Shown: piece after piece, positions 1-6,469 of the stretch
How the letters are laid out: each line of letters starts with the position of its first letter
How positions within the stretch are numbered: position 1 is the first letter of the stretch
NCBI GenBank assembly: GCA_018061385.1
Contig: JAGOUF010000049.1
Coordinates: forward strand, 1 to 9,297
Source of the DNA: Chitinophagaceae bacterium
Lineage (GTDB): Bacteria; Bacteroidota; Bacteroidia; Chitinophagales; Chitinophagaceae
Length of the DNA stretch: 9,297 bases
Reading direction: 5' to 3'
The notes under the pieces: model-generated
The model's database searches: none
Told to the model about the DNA's origin: nothing
Seen by the model: the letters and a program-made list of their open reading frames with translations, nothing else
Translations under genes and position numbers: made by a program

Positions 1-1
1 A

Positions 2-340
2 GCAGTTTTAAACATTGCCGATTTTGTAGGAAGTACAACACAATTGCTAAAATTTGCTCAGCAAAACGAAGCTCAAGAATTTATTGTAGCTACCGAAACT
101 GGCATTTTGCACCAAATGCAAAAAAGCAGCCCAAATAAAACGTTTATCCCGGCTCCGCCTAATAACTCCTGTGCTTGCAACGATTGTCCACACATGAAGC
201 TGAATACCCTCGAAAAACTGTATTTGTGCATGAAGTATGAGACACCAGAAATTACAATGAATGAAAACTTACGTTTGGCAGCATTAAAACCAATGGAACG
301 TATGATGGATATTAGTAGAAAAGCTGGTTTATTGGGTTAA
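2..340 (+). CDS. nadA: Quinolinate synthase NadA, C-terminal part (5' end outside window)
   Basis: NadA condenses iminoaspartate with dihydroxyacetone phosphate to make quinolinate in de novo NAD synthesis, using an oxygen-sensitive [4Fe-4S] cluster in the cytoplasm. The frame is open from base 2, so the gene starts upstream; the TTG at 44 is internal. The 112 visible residues, about the last third of a normal NadA, begin [14 protein letters not shown], matching the conserved AD-x-VGST segment. The Cys-rich segment CACNDC follows (codons at 170, 176 and 185), then the family's [10 protein letters not shown] helix; the last Cys of such a cluster is normally the third iron-sulfur ligand. The ATETG and [13 protein letters not shown] stretches also fit. 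The gene ends in TAA one base before the stop of the opposing pseudouridine synthase gene, and I see no strong terminator between them. The identity is secure; only the N-terminal two thirds is unseen. Confidence 0.93.
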   Translation, partial: AVLNIADFVGSTTQLLKFAQQNEAQEFIVATETGILHQMQKSSPNKTFIPAPPNNSCACNDCPHMKLNTLEKLYLCMKYETPEITMNENLRLAALKPMERMMDISRKAGLLG

Positions 341-341
341 G

Positions 342-947
342 TTAAAAACCATATTTCTGCCACAATTCAGGGTTAGGAATTTCCATTTCTACAACTTCTT
401 GTGTAAAAGGATGGGTAAACTTTAAGCTATACGATTGTAAGAAAATACTTCCGTTTGGTGAGCTTCTTTTATAACCATATTTTAAATCGCCTACAATTGG
501 GCAATTTATTGCAGCCAATTGTGCCCTAATTTGATGAAATCTACCAGTAAATAATGTTATTTCTAATAGATGATATTTGTTACTCGATTGAATACACTGA
601 TATACTAACACTGCTTTTTTACTATGGGCAACTTCTTTATTAAAAACTTTTGCTTTTTGTTGTTCACTATTTTTTACCAACCAATGTGTAAGTGTTTGTT
701 GTAAAATTTTTGGTTGAGCAGCAACTACAGCTTTGTATTTTTTTTGAATTGAACCAATTACAAACATTTCATTTAGGGCAGTTATAGCTTCAGTTGTTTT
801 GGCAAAAATTAGTAATCCACTTACTCTTTGATCCAATCTATGCACCAAAAACCAATGACCATTTTGAGTTATAATTTCTTCTGAAGCAATTCCTGCAGGT
901 TTATTTACAATTACTAAAAATTCGTCTTCAAACAAAATTGGTATCAA
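342..947 (-). CDS. RluA-family pseudouridine synthase, single-domain, TTG start
   Basis: The 201-residue product should isomerise uridine to pseudouridine in rRNA or tRNA; the exact target cannot be read from sequence. The catalytic signature is VHRLDQRVSGLLIFAKT, with the nucleophilic Asp at residue 39. The N-terminal EDEFLVIVNKPAG strand, the KKYKAVV segment with its Tyr at 71, and the C-terminal TGRFHQIRAQLA motif (about 134-145) are all family-typical. There is no S4 RNA-binding domain, so the protein resembles short RluA/TruC-type members rather than RluD (over 300 residues). The start is TTG at 945-947: an in-frame TAA lies only three codons upstream, and the conserved domain begins immediately, leaving no ATG option (an ATT two codons upstream is the sole alternative). 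The gene is divergent from the GH28 gene across 140 bp, so it probably has its own promoter, and it is convergent with nadA. Confidence 0.9.
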   Translation of the reverse strand: MIPILFEDEFLVIVNKPAGIASEEIITQNGHWFLVHRLDQRVSGLLIFAKTTEAITALNEMFVIGSIQKKYKAVVAAQPKILQQTLTHWLVKNSEQQKAKVFNKEVAHSKKAVLVYQCIQSSNKYHLLEITLFTGRFHQIRAQLAAINCPIVGDLKYGYKRSSPNGSIFLQSYSLKFTHPFTQEVVEMEIPNPELWQKYGF

Positions 948-1054
948 TGAAATTTATTTAGAAAATGAAGATAATGTGAAATAATTCTGTGTTAAACATA
1001 AATTATACTGCAATCGTTTACGTAAGTTCAAAACCCTACAGATTAACTATGGCA

Positions 1055-1062
1055 TAAATTTG
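1055..1062 (+). promoter_or_regulatory. Possible Bacteroidota -7 box for the GH28 gene
   Basis: TAAATTTG is an exact match to the Bacteroidota -7 consensus TAnnTTTG, 25 bases before the GH28 ATG, which would give a leader of about 20 nt. No clean TTTG -33 element is visible at the usual spacing. A palindrome TTACGTAA (1018-1025), within AATCGTTTACGTAAG, lies upstream in the same divergent intergenic region and could be an operator. A match of this size can occur by chance in AT-rich DNA. Confidence 0.35.
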
Positions 1063-1087
1063 GTAATTGTTAGCCAATACATTTTAT

Positions 1088-2533
1088 ATGAAAAAAATAA
1101 TTCAGCTTTTCACACTATTAATTCTTGCTTTTACGATACAAGCACAAGAAAAAGATTTAGCCTATTACTATAGTGTTGCACCATTTAAAATGCCAGAAGT
1201 TAAAGTACCTTTTTTTAAAGATTCTGTTTTTAACATAGTTAATTATGGAGCAGTAAACAATGGACAAATATTAAATACCGAAGCATTTAATAAAGCAATT
1301 ACAGCATGTAATAAATCAGGTGGTGGAAAAGTAATTGTACCTGCTGGTTTATGGTTAACAGGACCTATAGAAATGAAAAGTAATGTAAACCTTGTTGTAC
1401 AACATGGTGCTATAATTCAGTTTACAAACGATAGAACACAATACAAAATGTATAAAGGTGTAGCAATATCGCCATTATACGCCAATGAAGCAACCAATAT
1501 TGCTATTACTGGAGATGGAATTATTGATGGTGCTGGAGATAGTTGGAGGCCATTAAAAAAAGAAAAAGCTACAGAAAAACAATGGAAAGAAATTATTAAA
1601 ACTGGTGTTGTAAGTAAAGATGGAAAAATTTGGTGGCCAACAAAAGCAGCAATGGATGGAGAAGAATTTGTAAAGCAACTAAAAGCAAAAAATGCAAAAC
1701 CTGCCGATGATGATTTTTTACCTGCAAGAGATTTTTTAAGACCACATATGGTAGCTTTTAATAAATGCAACAATGTTTTAGTTGAAGGTGTAACCATTAG
1801 AAATTCTCCAAAATTTATTTTTTATCCAACACGTTGCACCAATTTAACTTTAAGAAATGCCAATTTTTTTAATGAATGGTGGGCACAAAATGGAGATGCT
1901 GTAGATATTAGTGCTTGTAAAAATGTAGTTATTTATAAATGTAAAGTAAGTGCTGGCGATGATGGAATTTGCATGAAAAGCAGTGGTGGAAAAGGTGGAG
2001 AAACAGAAGAATCGGCCTTAGAAAATATTTTAATTGCTGGTTGTACTGTATATAAAGGCCATGGTGGTTTTGTAATTGGAAGTAATACAGATGGTGGAAT
2101 GAAAAATATTTTTGTAACCGATTGTAATTTTATAGGAACCGATATTGGTATTAGAGTAAAAAGCAATGCTGGTAGAGGTGGTTATGTGAGAGATATTTAT
2201 ATATCGAATATTTACATGACCGATATTGTTGATGAAGCAATCAACTTTGATACTTACTACGAAGATGTTACAGTTGGTAAAACAAAAAACGATGTTGTTA
2301 CAACACTAAGAGATAAAACCCCAGTATTTAAAAACTTTTACATAAGCAATGTGGCATGTTTAAAAGCAAAAACAGCCATTGCTATAACAGGATTACCAGA
2401 AATGCCAGTGAGTAAAATTTTCTTTAACAATATTACCATAGTAGCAAACGAAGGATATACCAATATAAATGCAAAAGAAATAGACTTTAAAAATGTAAAA
2501 ATAATTACACCTACGGAAACCAAAGAGTTGTAA
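1088..2533 (+). CDS. Secreted glycoside hydrolase family 28 (polygalacturonase-like)
   Basis: The 481-residue product is a right-handed beta-helix hydrolase expected to cleave galacturonic-acid-containing glycans such as pectin, in the periplasm or outside the cell. The ATG at 1088 opens a standard signal peptide (MKKIIQLFTLLILAFTIQAQ), so the in-frame TTG at 1067 is rejected. With no Cys after the hydrophobic stretch, it is not a lipoprotein. The start of the mature domain, FNIVNYGAVNNG, is the usual pectate-lyase-fold opening. GH28 catalytic motifs appear in order: NGD (268-270, usually NTD), AGDDG (D291, D292), GHGG (H325) and RVK (356-358, usually RIK). A charged insert of about 65 residues between GIIDGAGDSW and RPHMVAF fits many Bacteroidota GH28 proteins. 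The exact substrate (polygalacturonan, rhamnogalacturonan or a xylogalacturonan) is unknown. It stands alone, without SusC/SusD or other pectin genes in view. It is divergent from the pseudouridine synthase gene and ends in a hairpin terminator. Confidence 0.92.
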   Translation: MKKIIQLFTLLILAFTIQAQEKDLAYYYSVAPFKMPEVKVPFFKDSVFNIVNYGAVNNGQILNTEAFNKAITACNKSGGGKVIVPAGLWLTGPIEMKSNVNLVVQHGAIIQFTNDRTQYKMYKGVAISPLYANEATNIAITGDGIIDGAGDSWRPLKKEKATEKQWKEIIKTGVVSKDGKIWWPTKAAMDGEEFVKQLKAKNAKPADDDFLPARDFLRPHMVAFNKCNNVLVEGVTIRNSPKFIFYPTRCTNLTLRNANFFNEWWAQNGDAVDISACKNVVIYKCKVSAGDDGICMKSSGGKGGETEESALENILIAGCTVYKGHGGFVIGSNTDGGMKNIFVTDCNFIGTDIGIRVKSNAGRGGYVRDIYISNIYMTDIVDEAINFDTYYEDVTVGKTKNDVVTTLRDKTPVFKNFYISNVACLKAKTAIAITGLPEMPVSKIFFNNITIVANEGYTNINAKEIDFKNVKIITPTETKEL

Positions 2534-2540
2534 AAACTAA

Positions 2541-2570
2541 AAAAGGCAATGATTTTTCATTGCCTTTTTT
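2541..2570. terminator. Bidirectional rho-independent terminator between GH28 and korB
   Basis: A perfect 12-bp stem pairs 2541-2552 (AAAAGGCAATGA) with 2557-2568 (TCATTGCCTTTT), with a TTTT loop. Flanking A-tracts and T-tracts supply a U-run in either direction. It lies 7 nt after the GH28 stop and 23 nt beyond the korB stop, so it probably ends both convergent transcripts. Confidence 0.88.
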
Positions 2571-2593
2571 TATATAATTAGTTTGTTAAAATA

Positions 2594-3628
2594 CTATTCT
2601 GCAATTTCCCAAACCTCACGACCCTTTAATAATTTATCTAAATTGCCTTTTCCTTTGGTGGCCAAGGCTTCATCAATTTGCATTGCCATTACATCTTCGT
2701 AACAAGCTCTTTCGGTTTGATAAAATACACCAAATGGTCTAGGAAAATGTCCTTCAACTCTAGGATCATCAAACATTCTAATTAAAATTTGAGCTTTGAA
2801 AAAATCCTTTTCATCGTGTATCCACAAATCATCGGTACTAGCACCTTCTTCTAGTTCAACAATTACAGGTTTTAGTCCATCTAACTTAATACCCTTATTG
2901 GCAGTTGCACCAAAAATTAATGGTTTGCCTTGTTCTAAAAACAATACATTATCGGCTTTACTACTTTTTTCTGTAAACACTTCAAAAGCACCATCATTAA
3001 AAATATTACAGTTCTGATAAATCTCTACAAAAGATGCACCTTTATGTTGATGGCTACGAGTTAAAATATATTGTAAATGTTTAGGATCTCTATCCATGCT
3101 ACGAGCAATAAAAGTTGCATCGGCACCCATTGCTAAAGCTGCAGGATTAAAAGGATGATCAATACTACCAACGGGAGTACTTTTTGTAACTTTATTGGTT
3201 TCTGATGTTGGCGAATATTGCCCCTTTGTTAAACCATAAATTTGGTTATTAAACACCAAAAAATTCACATCAAAATTTCTACGTAACATATGAATGGTGT
3301 GGTTTCCACCAATACTCATACTATCTCCATCACCACTCACAATCCAAACACTTAACTCTGGTCTACTTGCTTTTAAACCACTTGCAACGGCTGTTGCACG
3401 TCCATGAATAGAGTGCATACCATACGTGTTCATATAATATGGAAAACGAGAAGAACAACCAATACCACTTATAATTACAATATTTTCTTTAGGAACGCCA
3501 ATACCCGGCATAACTTTTTGAACTTGGGCCAAAATAGAATAATCGCCACATCCTGGGCACCAACGAACCTCTTGATCGGTGGCAAAATCTTTAGCTGTAA
3601 GAACTGGAGCTGCTGCTGTTGTACTCAT
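2594..3628 (-). CDS. korB: 2-oxoacid:ferredoxin oxidoreductase, beta subunit (TPP-binding)
   Basis: This is the thiamine-pyrophosphate subunit of a two-subunit enzyme that oxidatively decarboxylates a 2-oxoacid (most likely 2-oxoglutarate, possibly pyruvate) to the acyl-CoA, passing electrons to ferredoxin. At 344 residues it has the family's usual length. WCPGCGDY near the N-terminus gives C24 and C27; C58 (GIGCSSRF) and C207 (NCNIFNDG) complete the four Cys that hold the [4Fe-4S] cluster in this family. The TPP/Mg motif is GDGDSMSIGG (from residue 99) with NNQIYGLTKGQ (127-137). I start at the ATG 3626-3628 (MSTTAAAP) rather than the in-frame TTG three codons upstream. The partner alpha subunit (korA), normally adjacent in Bacteroidota, is not next to it; the upstream gene is an AhpD-like one 98 bp away on the same strand. 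The stop is TAG. Confidence 0.9.
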   Translation of the reverse strand: MSTTAAAPVLTAKDFATDQEVRWCPGCGDYSILAQVQKVMPGIGVPKENIVIISGIGCSSRFPYYMNTYGMHSIHGRATAVASGLKASRPELSVWIVSGDGDSMSIGGNHTIHMLRRNFDVNFLVFNNQIYGLTKGQYSPTSETNKVTKSTPVGSIDHPFNPAALAMGADATFIARSMDRDPKHLQYILTRSHQHKGASFVEIYQNCNIFNDGAFEVFTEKSSKADNVLFLEQGKPLIFGATANKGIKLDGLKPVIVELEEGASTDDLWIHDEKDFFKAQILIRMFDDPRVEGHFPRPFGVFYQTERACYEDVMAMQIDEALATKGKGNLDKLLKGREVWEIAE

Positions 3629-3726
3629 GACAAACAATTTAGTACGTAAATGTAAAGATGTAAAATTTAACTTTAAGAAATGAATGCGAAAACGTTACCA
3701 AAAAGGTAAATAAATACATTCAAGAA

Positions 3727-4071
3727 CTATCCTTTAACCAATTCTTCCCAATATTCAGCTGCCCTGCGTGTATGAGGAATAACAATTGTACCACCTACAA
3801 TATTGGCAACAGCAAAAATTTCGTACATCTGTTCTGTTGTAACGCCCAATTCAAATGATTTGCCTAAATGATATTTTATACAATCATCGCAACGCAATAC
3901 CATGCTTGCCACCAAACCCAACATTTCTTTGGTTTTTTTATCAATTGCACCTTCATCGTAAGTGTTGGTATCTAAATTCCATAAACGTTTCATTACAAGG
4001 TTATTCTTACTTAAAATAACCTCATTCATTTTTTCTCTATAATCATTAAACTCTTGTACTAAGTTGCTCAT
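3727..4071 (-). CDS. Carboxymuconolactone decarboxylase family protein, AhpD-like
   Basis: This 114-residue all-helical protein belongs to the CMD/AhpD superfamily. The residues E49, C61, C64 and H68 (segment LRCDDCIKYHLG) reproduce the AhpD pattern E-x11-C-x2-C-x3-H, in which the CxxC pair reduces peroxide and the Glu and His form the proton relay. That favours an alkylhydroperoxidase or thiol-oxidoreductase role in the cytoplasm over true 4-carboxymuconolactone decarboxylation, but the reductant and substrate are unknown. The N-terminal 30 residues form an extra charged helix, and the C-terminal IPHTRRAAEYWEEL is typical of small single-domain members. The ATG at 4069-4071 follows an A-rich leader and a promoter-like box. 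The gene is on the same strand as korB, 98 bp upstream, with no terminator between them, so partial co-transcription is plausible. The stop is TAG. Confidence 0.88.
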   Translation of the reverse strand: MSNLVQEFNDYREKMNEVILSKNNLVMKRLWNLDTNTYDEGAIDKKTKEMLGLVASMVLRCDDCIKYHLGKSFELGVTTEQMYEIFAVANIVGGTIVIPHTRRAAEYWEELVKG

Positions 4072-4085
4072 ATTTTTTGTTTTTG

Positions 4086-4117
4086 TAAAGGTAATAGTTG
4101 AAGGGAAATATTTGAAA
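4086..4117 (-). promoter_or_regulatory. Likely promoter of the AhpD-like gene
   Basis: On the minus strand, TACCTTTA (4086-4093) matches the Bacteroidota -7 consensus TAnnTTTG except for the last base. It is preceded after 20 nt by TTTC (4114-4117), one base away from the -33 TTTG element. The start codon lies 14 nt downstream, implying a very short leader. Almost the same box occurs before gatB. Confidence 0.42.
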
Positions 4118-4307
4118 ACAGCGTTAAAGGGTTACACATCAGAATAAAAAAAGTTGAATTGGTTGTTTATAATTTTTTGTAGAAGTGTACAATCAGTATT
4201 AATCTATTCAGTTCTAATTATTTCTCAGCAAAGCCCTTCTTCAAAACATTTTCCCACATCTGCAATCAATGTTTTATTTTCGCCGCCATAAAACAAAAAA
4301 AATTAGT

Positions 4308-5228
4308 ATGTCTTTAGTAGTTGTTGGTTCTATGGCTTTTGATGCTATTGAAACTCCTTTTGGAAAAAGCGATAAAATTATTGGTGGTGCAGGTACATAC
4401 ATTGCTTGGTGTGCTAGCAATTTTACACCAGTAAAACAAATTAGTGTAGTGGGTGGAGATTTTCCACAAGCAGAATTAGACGCTTTAACTGCTAGAAATG
4501 TAAACCTAGAAGGGGTACAAATTAAAAAAGACGAAAAAACATTTTTTTGGAGTGGTCGTTACCACATGGATATGAATAGCAGAGATACTTTAGTTACCGA
4601 ACTAAATGTATTGGCGGATTTTAAACCTGTTGTTCCTGAAAGCTACCAAGATTGTGAGTTTTTAATGTTGGGCAATTTGGCACCCGCAGTTCAATTAAGT
4701 GTAATTGAACAATTGAAAAATAAACCTAAATTGGTGGTATTGGATACCATGAATTTTTGGATGGATATTGCCATGGCCGATTTAGAAAAAGTATTGGCCA
4801 AAGTTGATGTATTGATGGTGAACGATAGTGAAGCCAGACAATTGAGTGGCGATTATAGCTTAGTGAGAGCCGCCAAAAGTATTATGGCTATGGGGCCTAA
4901 ATATTTAATTATTAAAAAGGGTGAACATGGTGCATTGTTGTTTCATGAAGAAAAAGTATTTTTTGCTCCAGCATTGCCATTAGAAGAAGTGTTTGATCCA
5001 ACCGGTGCTGGCGATACTTTTGCAGGTGGATTTATTGGCCATATTGCCAAAACAAAAGACATTAGTTTCGACAATATGAAAACTGCTATTATTGTGGGAA
5101 GTGCAATGGCTAGTTATTGCTGCGAAAAATTTGGTACAACTCGTTTAACTGAATTAACCAAAGCAGATATTGATACTAGATTGAACGAATTTGTACAATT
5201 GGCAAGTTTTGATATTAACTTGGTATAA
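4308..5228 (+). CDS. PfkB/ribokinase-family carbohydrate kinase
   Basis: This 306-residue cytoplasmic kinase transfers phosphate from ATP to a sugar or nucleoside; the substrate cannot be assigned. The C-terminal ribokinase signature DPTGAGDTFAGGF (230-242) carries the anion hole and catalytic base D236. The N-terminal glycine motif GGAGTYIA (26-33) replaces the Asn usual in the ribokinase signature with Tyr. Segments VVLDTMNFWMD (143-153) and VNDSEARQLSG (171-181) mark the nucleotide-binding half. I choose the ATG at 4308 (MSLVVVGSMAFD) because homologous kinases begin at this strand; the in-frame ATG at 4269 would add a basic 13-residue tail and lies before a possible -7 box (TATTTTCG, 4275-4282). 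The gene is divergent from the AhpD-like gene (236 bp) and convergent with the TlpA-like gene across a strong hairpin. No transporter or regulator nearby suggests a substrate. Confidence 0.88.
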   Translation: MSLVVVGSMAFDAIETPFGKSDKIIGGAGTYIAWCASNFTPVKQISVVGGDFPQAELDALTARNVNLEGVQIKKDEKTFFWSGRYHMDMNSRDTLVTELNVLADFKPVVPESYQDCEFLMLGNLAPAVQLSVIEQLKNKPKLVVLDTMNFWMDIAMADLEKVLAKVDVLMVNDSEARQLSGDYSLVRAAKSIMAMGPKYLIIKKGEHGALLFHEEKVFFAPALPLEEVFDPTGAGDTFAGGFIGHIAKTKDISFDNMKTAIIVGSAMASYCCEKFGTTRLTELTKADIDTRLNEFVQLASFDINLV

Positions 5229-5250
5229 GTTCAACGAAAAAAATCTATAA

Positions 5251-5286
5251 AAAAACGCCACCTGCAATATTGCAAGTGGCGTTTTT
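5251..5286. terminator. Strong bidirectional terminator between pfkB-type kinase and TlpA-like gene
   Basis: A 17-bp inverted repeat pairs 5251-5267 (starting AAAAACGCCACC) with 5270-5286 (ending GTGGCGTTTTT), with A and T tracts outside. The one imperfect position (C5262 versus A5275) is a C-A mismatch in plus-strand RNA but a G-U wobble in minus-strand RNA. It lies 22 nt after the kinase stop and 37 nt beyond the stop of the opposing gene. Confidence 0.9.
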
Positions 5287-5323
5287 GTTTTTTATAAACA
5301 GAAGAATAAATCTGTACGAAAAT

Positions 5324-6427
5324 CTATTTTAAAACCTCAGTTAATTTATCGTTTAAGGCTTCGTCTCTTAAATTAGAAGCAATGATTTTACCTGATGGAT
5401 CTATTAATACATTAAAAGGAATTCCATCGAATTTATATAAACTCACCAATGTACTTTCCCACTGCATTAAATCACTAACATGAGTCCAAGTTAATTTATC
5501 AGCAGTAATTGCATCGGTCCAACTTTTTTTATCCTTATCTAACGATACACCTAAAATTGTAAAGTTTTTATCTTTAAACTTATTGTAAGCTGCAACAACA
5601 TTGGGGTTTTCTTGTCTGCAAGGTTTGCACCAACTTGCCCAAAAATCTACCAATACATATTTACCTCTAAAACTACTAAGTTTCACTGTGTCTTTATTGG
5701 GCGTTGGTAAAGTAATTTCTGGAGCTTGAGTATTTAATAAAGGGTATTGTTGACCAACCAATAATTTTTTAAACTTTTGCATGCCTTCATAATCTTTAAA
5801 CTTAGATGCAGCATTTAAAGCCAAGCTTCTCAACTCATCTACTTCCATGCTTCTTGTAGCCAATCCTAGTGCATGTAAACAAGCTGCTGGGCTTTCGGTT
5901 TTTTCAATAAATGTGGTTAGAATATTGTTCAATTTACCCATTTCGTTTTTGCGTTGTAGCTTATGAAATGTCATAATACTATCGTTGCTTTTTAGTTCTT
6001 GCAACGAATCCAATGTTGTAAATGCTTTCTTTACTTTTTCAAATTGATCTTGATAATTTCCAAACAATTCGTGTAAAGAAGTAGAAGCTTTTGAGCCCTC
6101 GGTTTCATATTCTTTGTATTTGTTTACATCCATTTTTACACGAATACTTTTGGTATCGTTTACCAATAGTATTTGTGGTCCTTGTTGTATGGTTAAAGCA
6201 TACAATCCTTCGATTTTTGCCAAGCCTCTCAATTCAAATTTTCCATTTTTTATTGTTGTAGAATCTATTACAACAGGGCGTTCTCCTGCAAAAGGTATTT
6301 CTTCTAAATAAATTTTATCTGTTGGCGAATTAGCAATATTACCACTCACCGTAAAAGCACCATGCTCTTTAGGTTGGCAACTAATTATTGATATTGTTGC
6401 AAGAAGAATAACTGAAACTTTTTTCAT
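5324..6427 (-). CDS. TlpA-like thiol-disulfide lipoprotein with DUF4369 N-terminal domain
   Basis: The 367-residue product is a predicted lipoprotein with a periplasm-facing thioredoxin-fold domain, a layout common in Bacteroidota. The N-terminus MKKVSVILLATISIISC has a lipobox with lipidated C17. Residues about 24-110 form a beta-rich DUF4369 domain (FTVSGNI, KIYLEEIPF, DSTTIKNGKFEL), followed by a helical, partly coiled-coil-like linker (about 115-225). A TlpA/ResA-type thioredoxin domain comes next, with FWASWCKPC (redox C267 and C270) and the cis-Pro loop GIPFNVLIDPSGK (P337). It probably reduces or isomerises disulfides in exported proteins or cytochrome c apoproteins; the partner is unknown, and no cytochrome genes are nearby. 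The gene starts 42 bp after the gatB stop on the same strand with no hairpin between, so read-through from gatB is likely. The stop is TAG, followed by the shared terminator. Confidence 0.92.
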   Translation of the reverse strand: MKKVSVILLATISIISCQPKEHGAFTVSGNIANSPTDKIYLEEIPFAGERPVVIDSTTIKNGKFELRGLAKIEGLYALTIQQGPQILLVNDTKSIRVKMDVNKYKEYETEGSKASTSLHELFGNYQDQFEKVKKAFTTLDSLQELKSNDSIMTFHKLQRKNEMGKLNNILTTFIEKTESPAACLHALGLATRSMEVDELRSLALNAASKFKDYEGMQKFKKLLVGQQYPLLNTQAPEITLPTPNKDTVKLSSFRGKYVLVDFWASWCKPCRQENPNVVAAYNKFKDKNFTILGVSLDKDKKSWTDAITADKLTWTHVSDLMQWESTLVSLYKFDGIPFNVLIDPSGKIIASNLRDEALNDKLTEVLK

Positions 6428-6469
6428 TATAATTATATCGTTTTTTTGATTTGTATTGTGTAAGAATAA

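Noticed and set aside
1417..1797. Long minus-strand open frame opposite the GH28 gene
   Set aside because: It lies wholly inside a well-supported gene; its composition is that of an antisense shadow, with no recognisable domain.
3686..3699. GCGAAAACGTTACC upstream of korB as a LacI/PurR-type operator
   Set aside because: Only the central AACGTT is palindromic; the flanks do not match each other.
3695..3709. Inverted repeat TTACC-AAAAA-GGTAA between the AhpD-like gene and korB
   Set aside because: Only a 5-bp AT-rich stem with no following T-tract in the direction of transcription; too weak for a terminator.
4218..4259. A 13-codon minus-strand reading frame (MWENVLKKGFAEK) in the gap before the kinase gene
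   Set aside because: It looks protein-like, but it is very short, has a stop three codons upstream, and could equally be a chance frame or the relic end of a lost gene. Nothing in the sequence decides.
4072..4307. Longest gene-free stretch examined for tRNA, small RNA, riboswitch or mobile-element ends
   Set aside because: I found no tRNA-like arms, no stable GC-rich stem and no terminal inverted repeats; only promoter-like boxes near each end.
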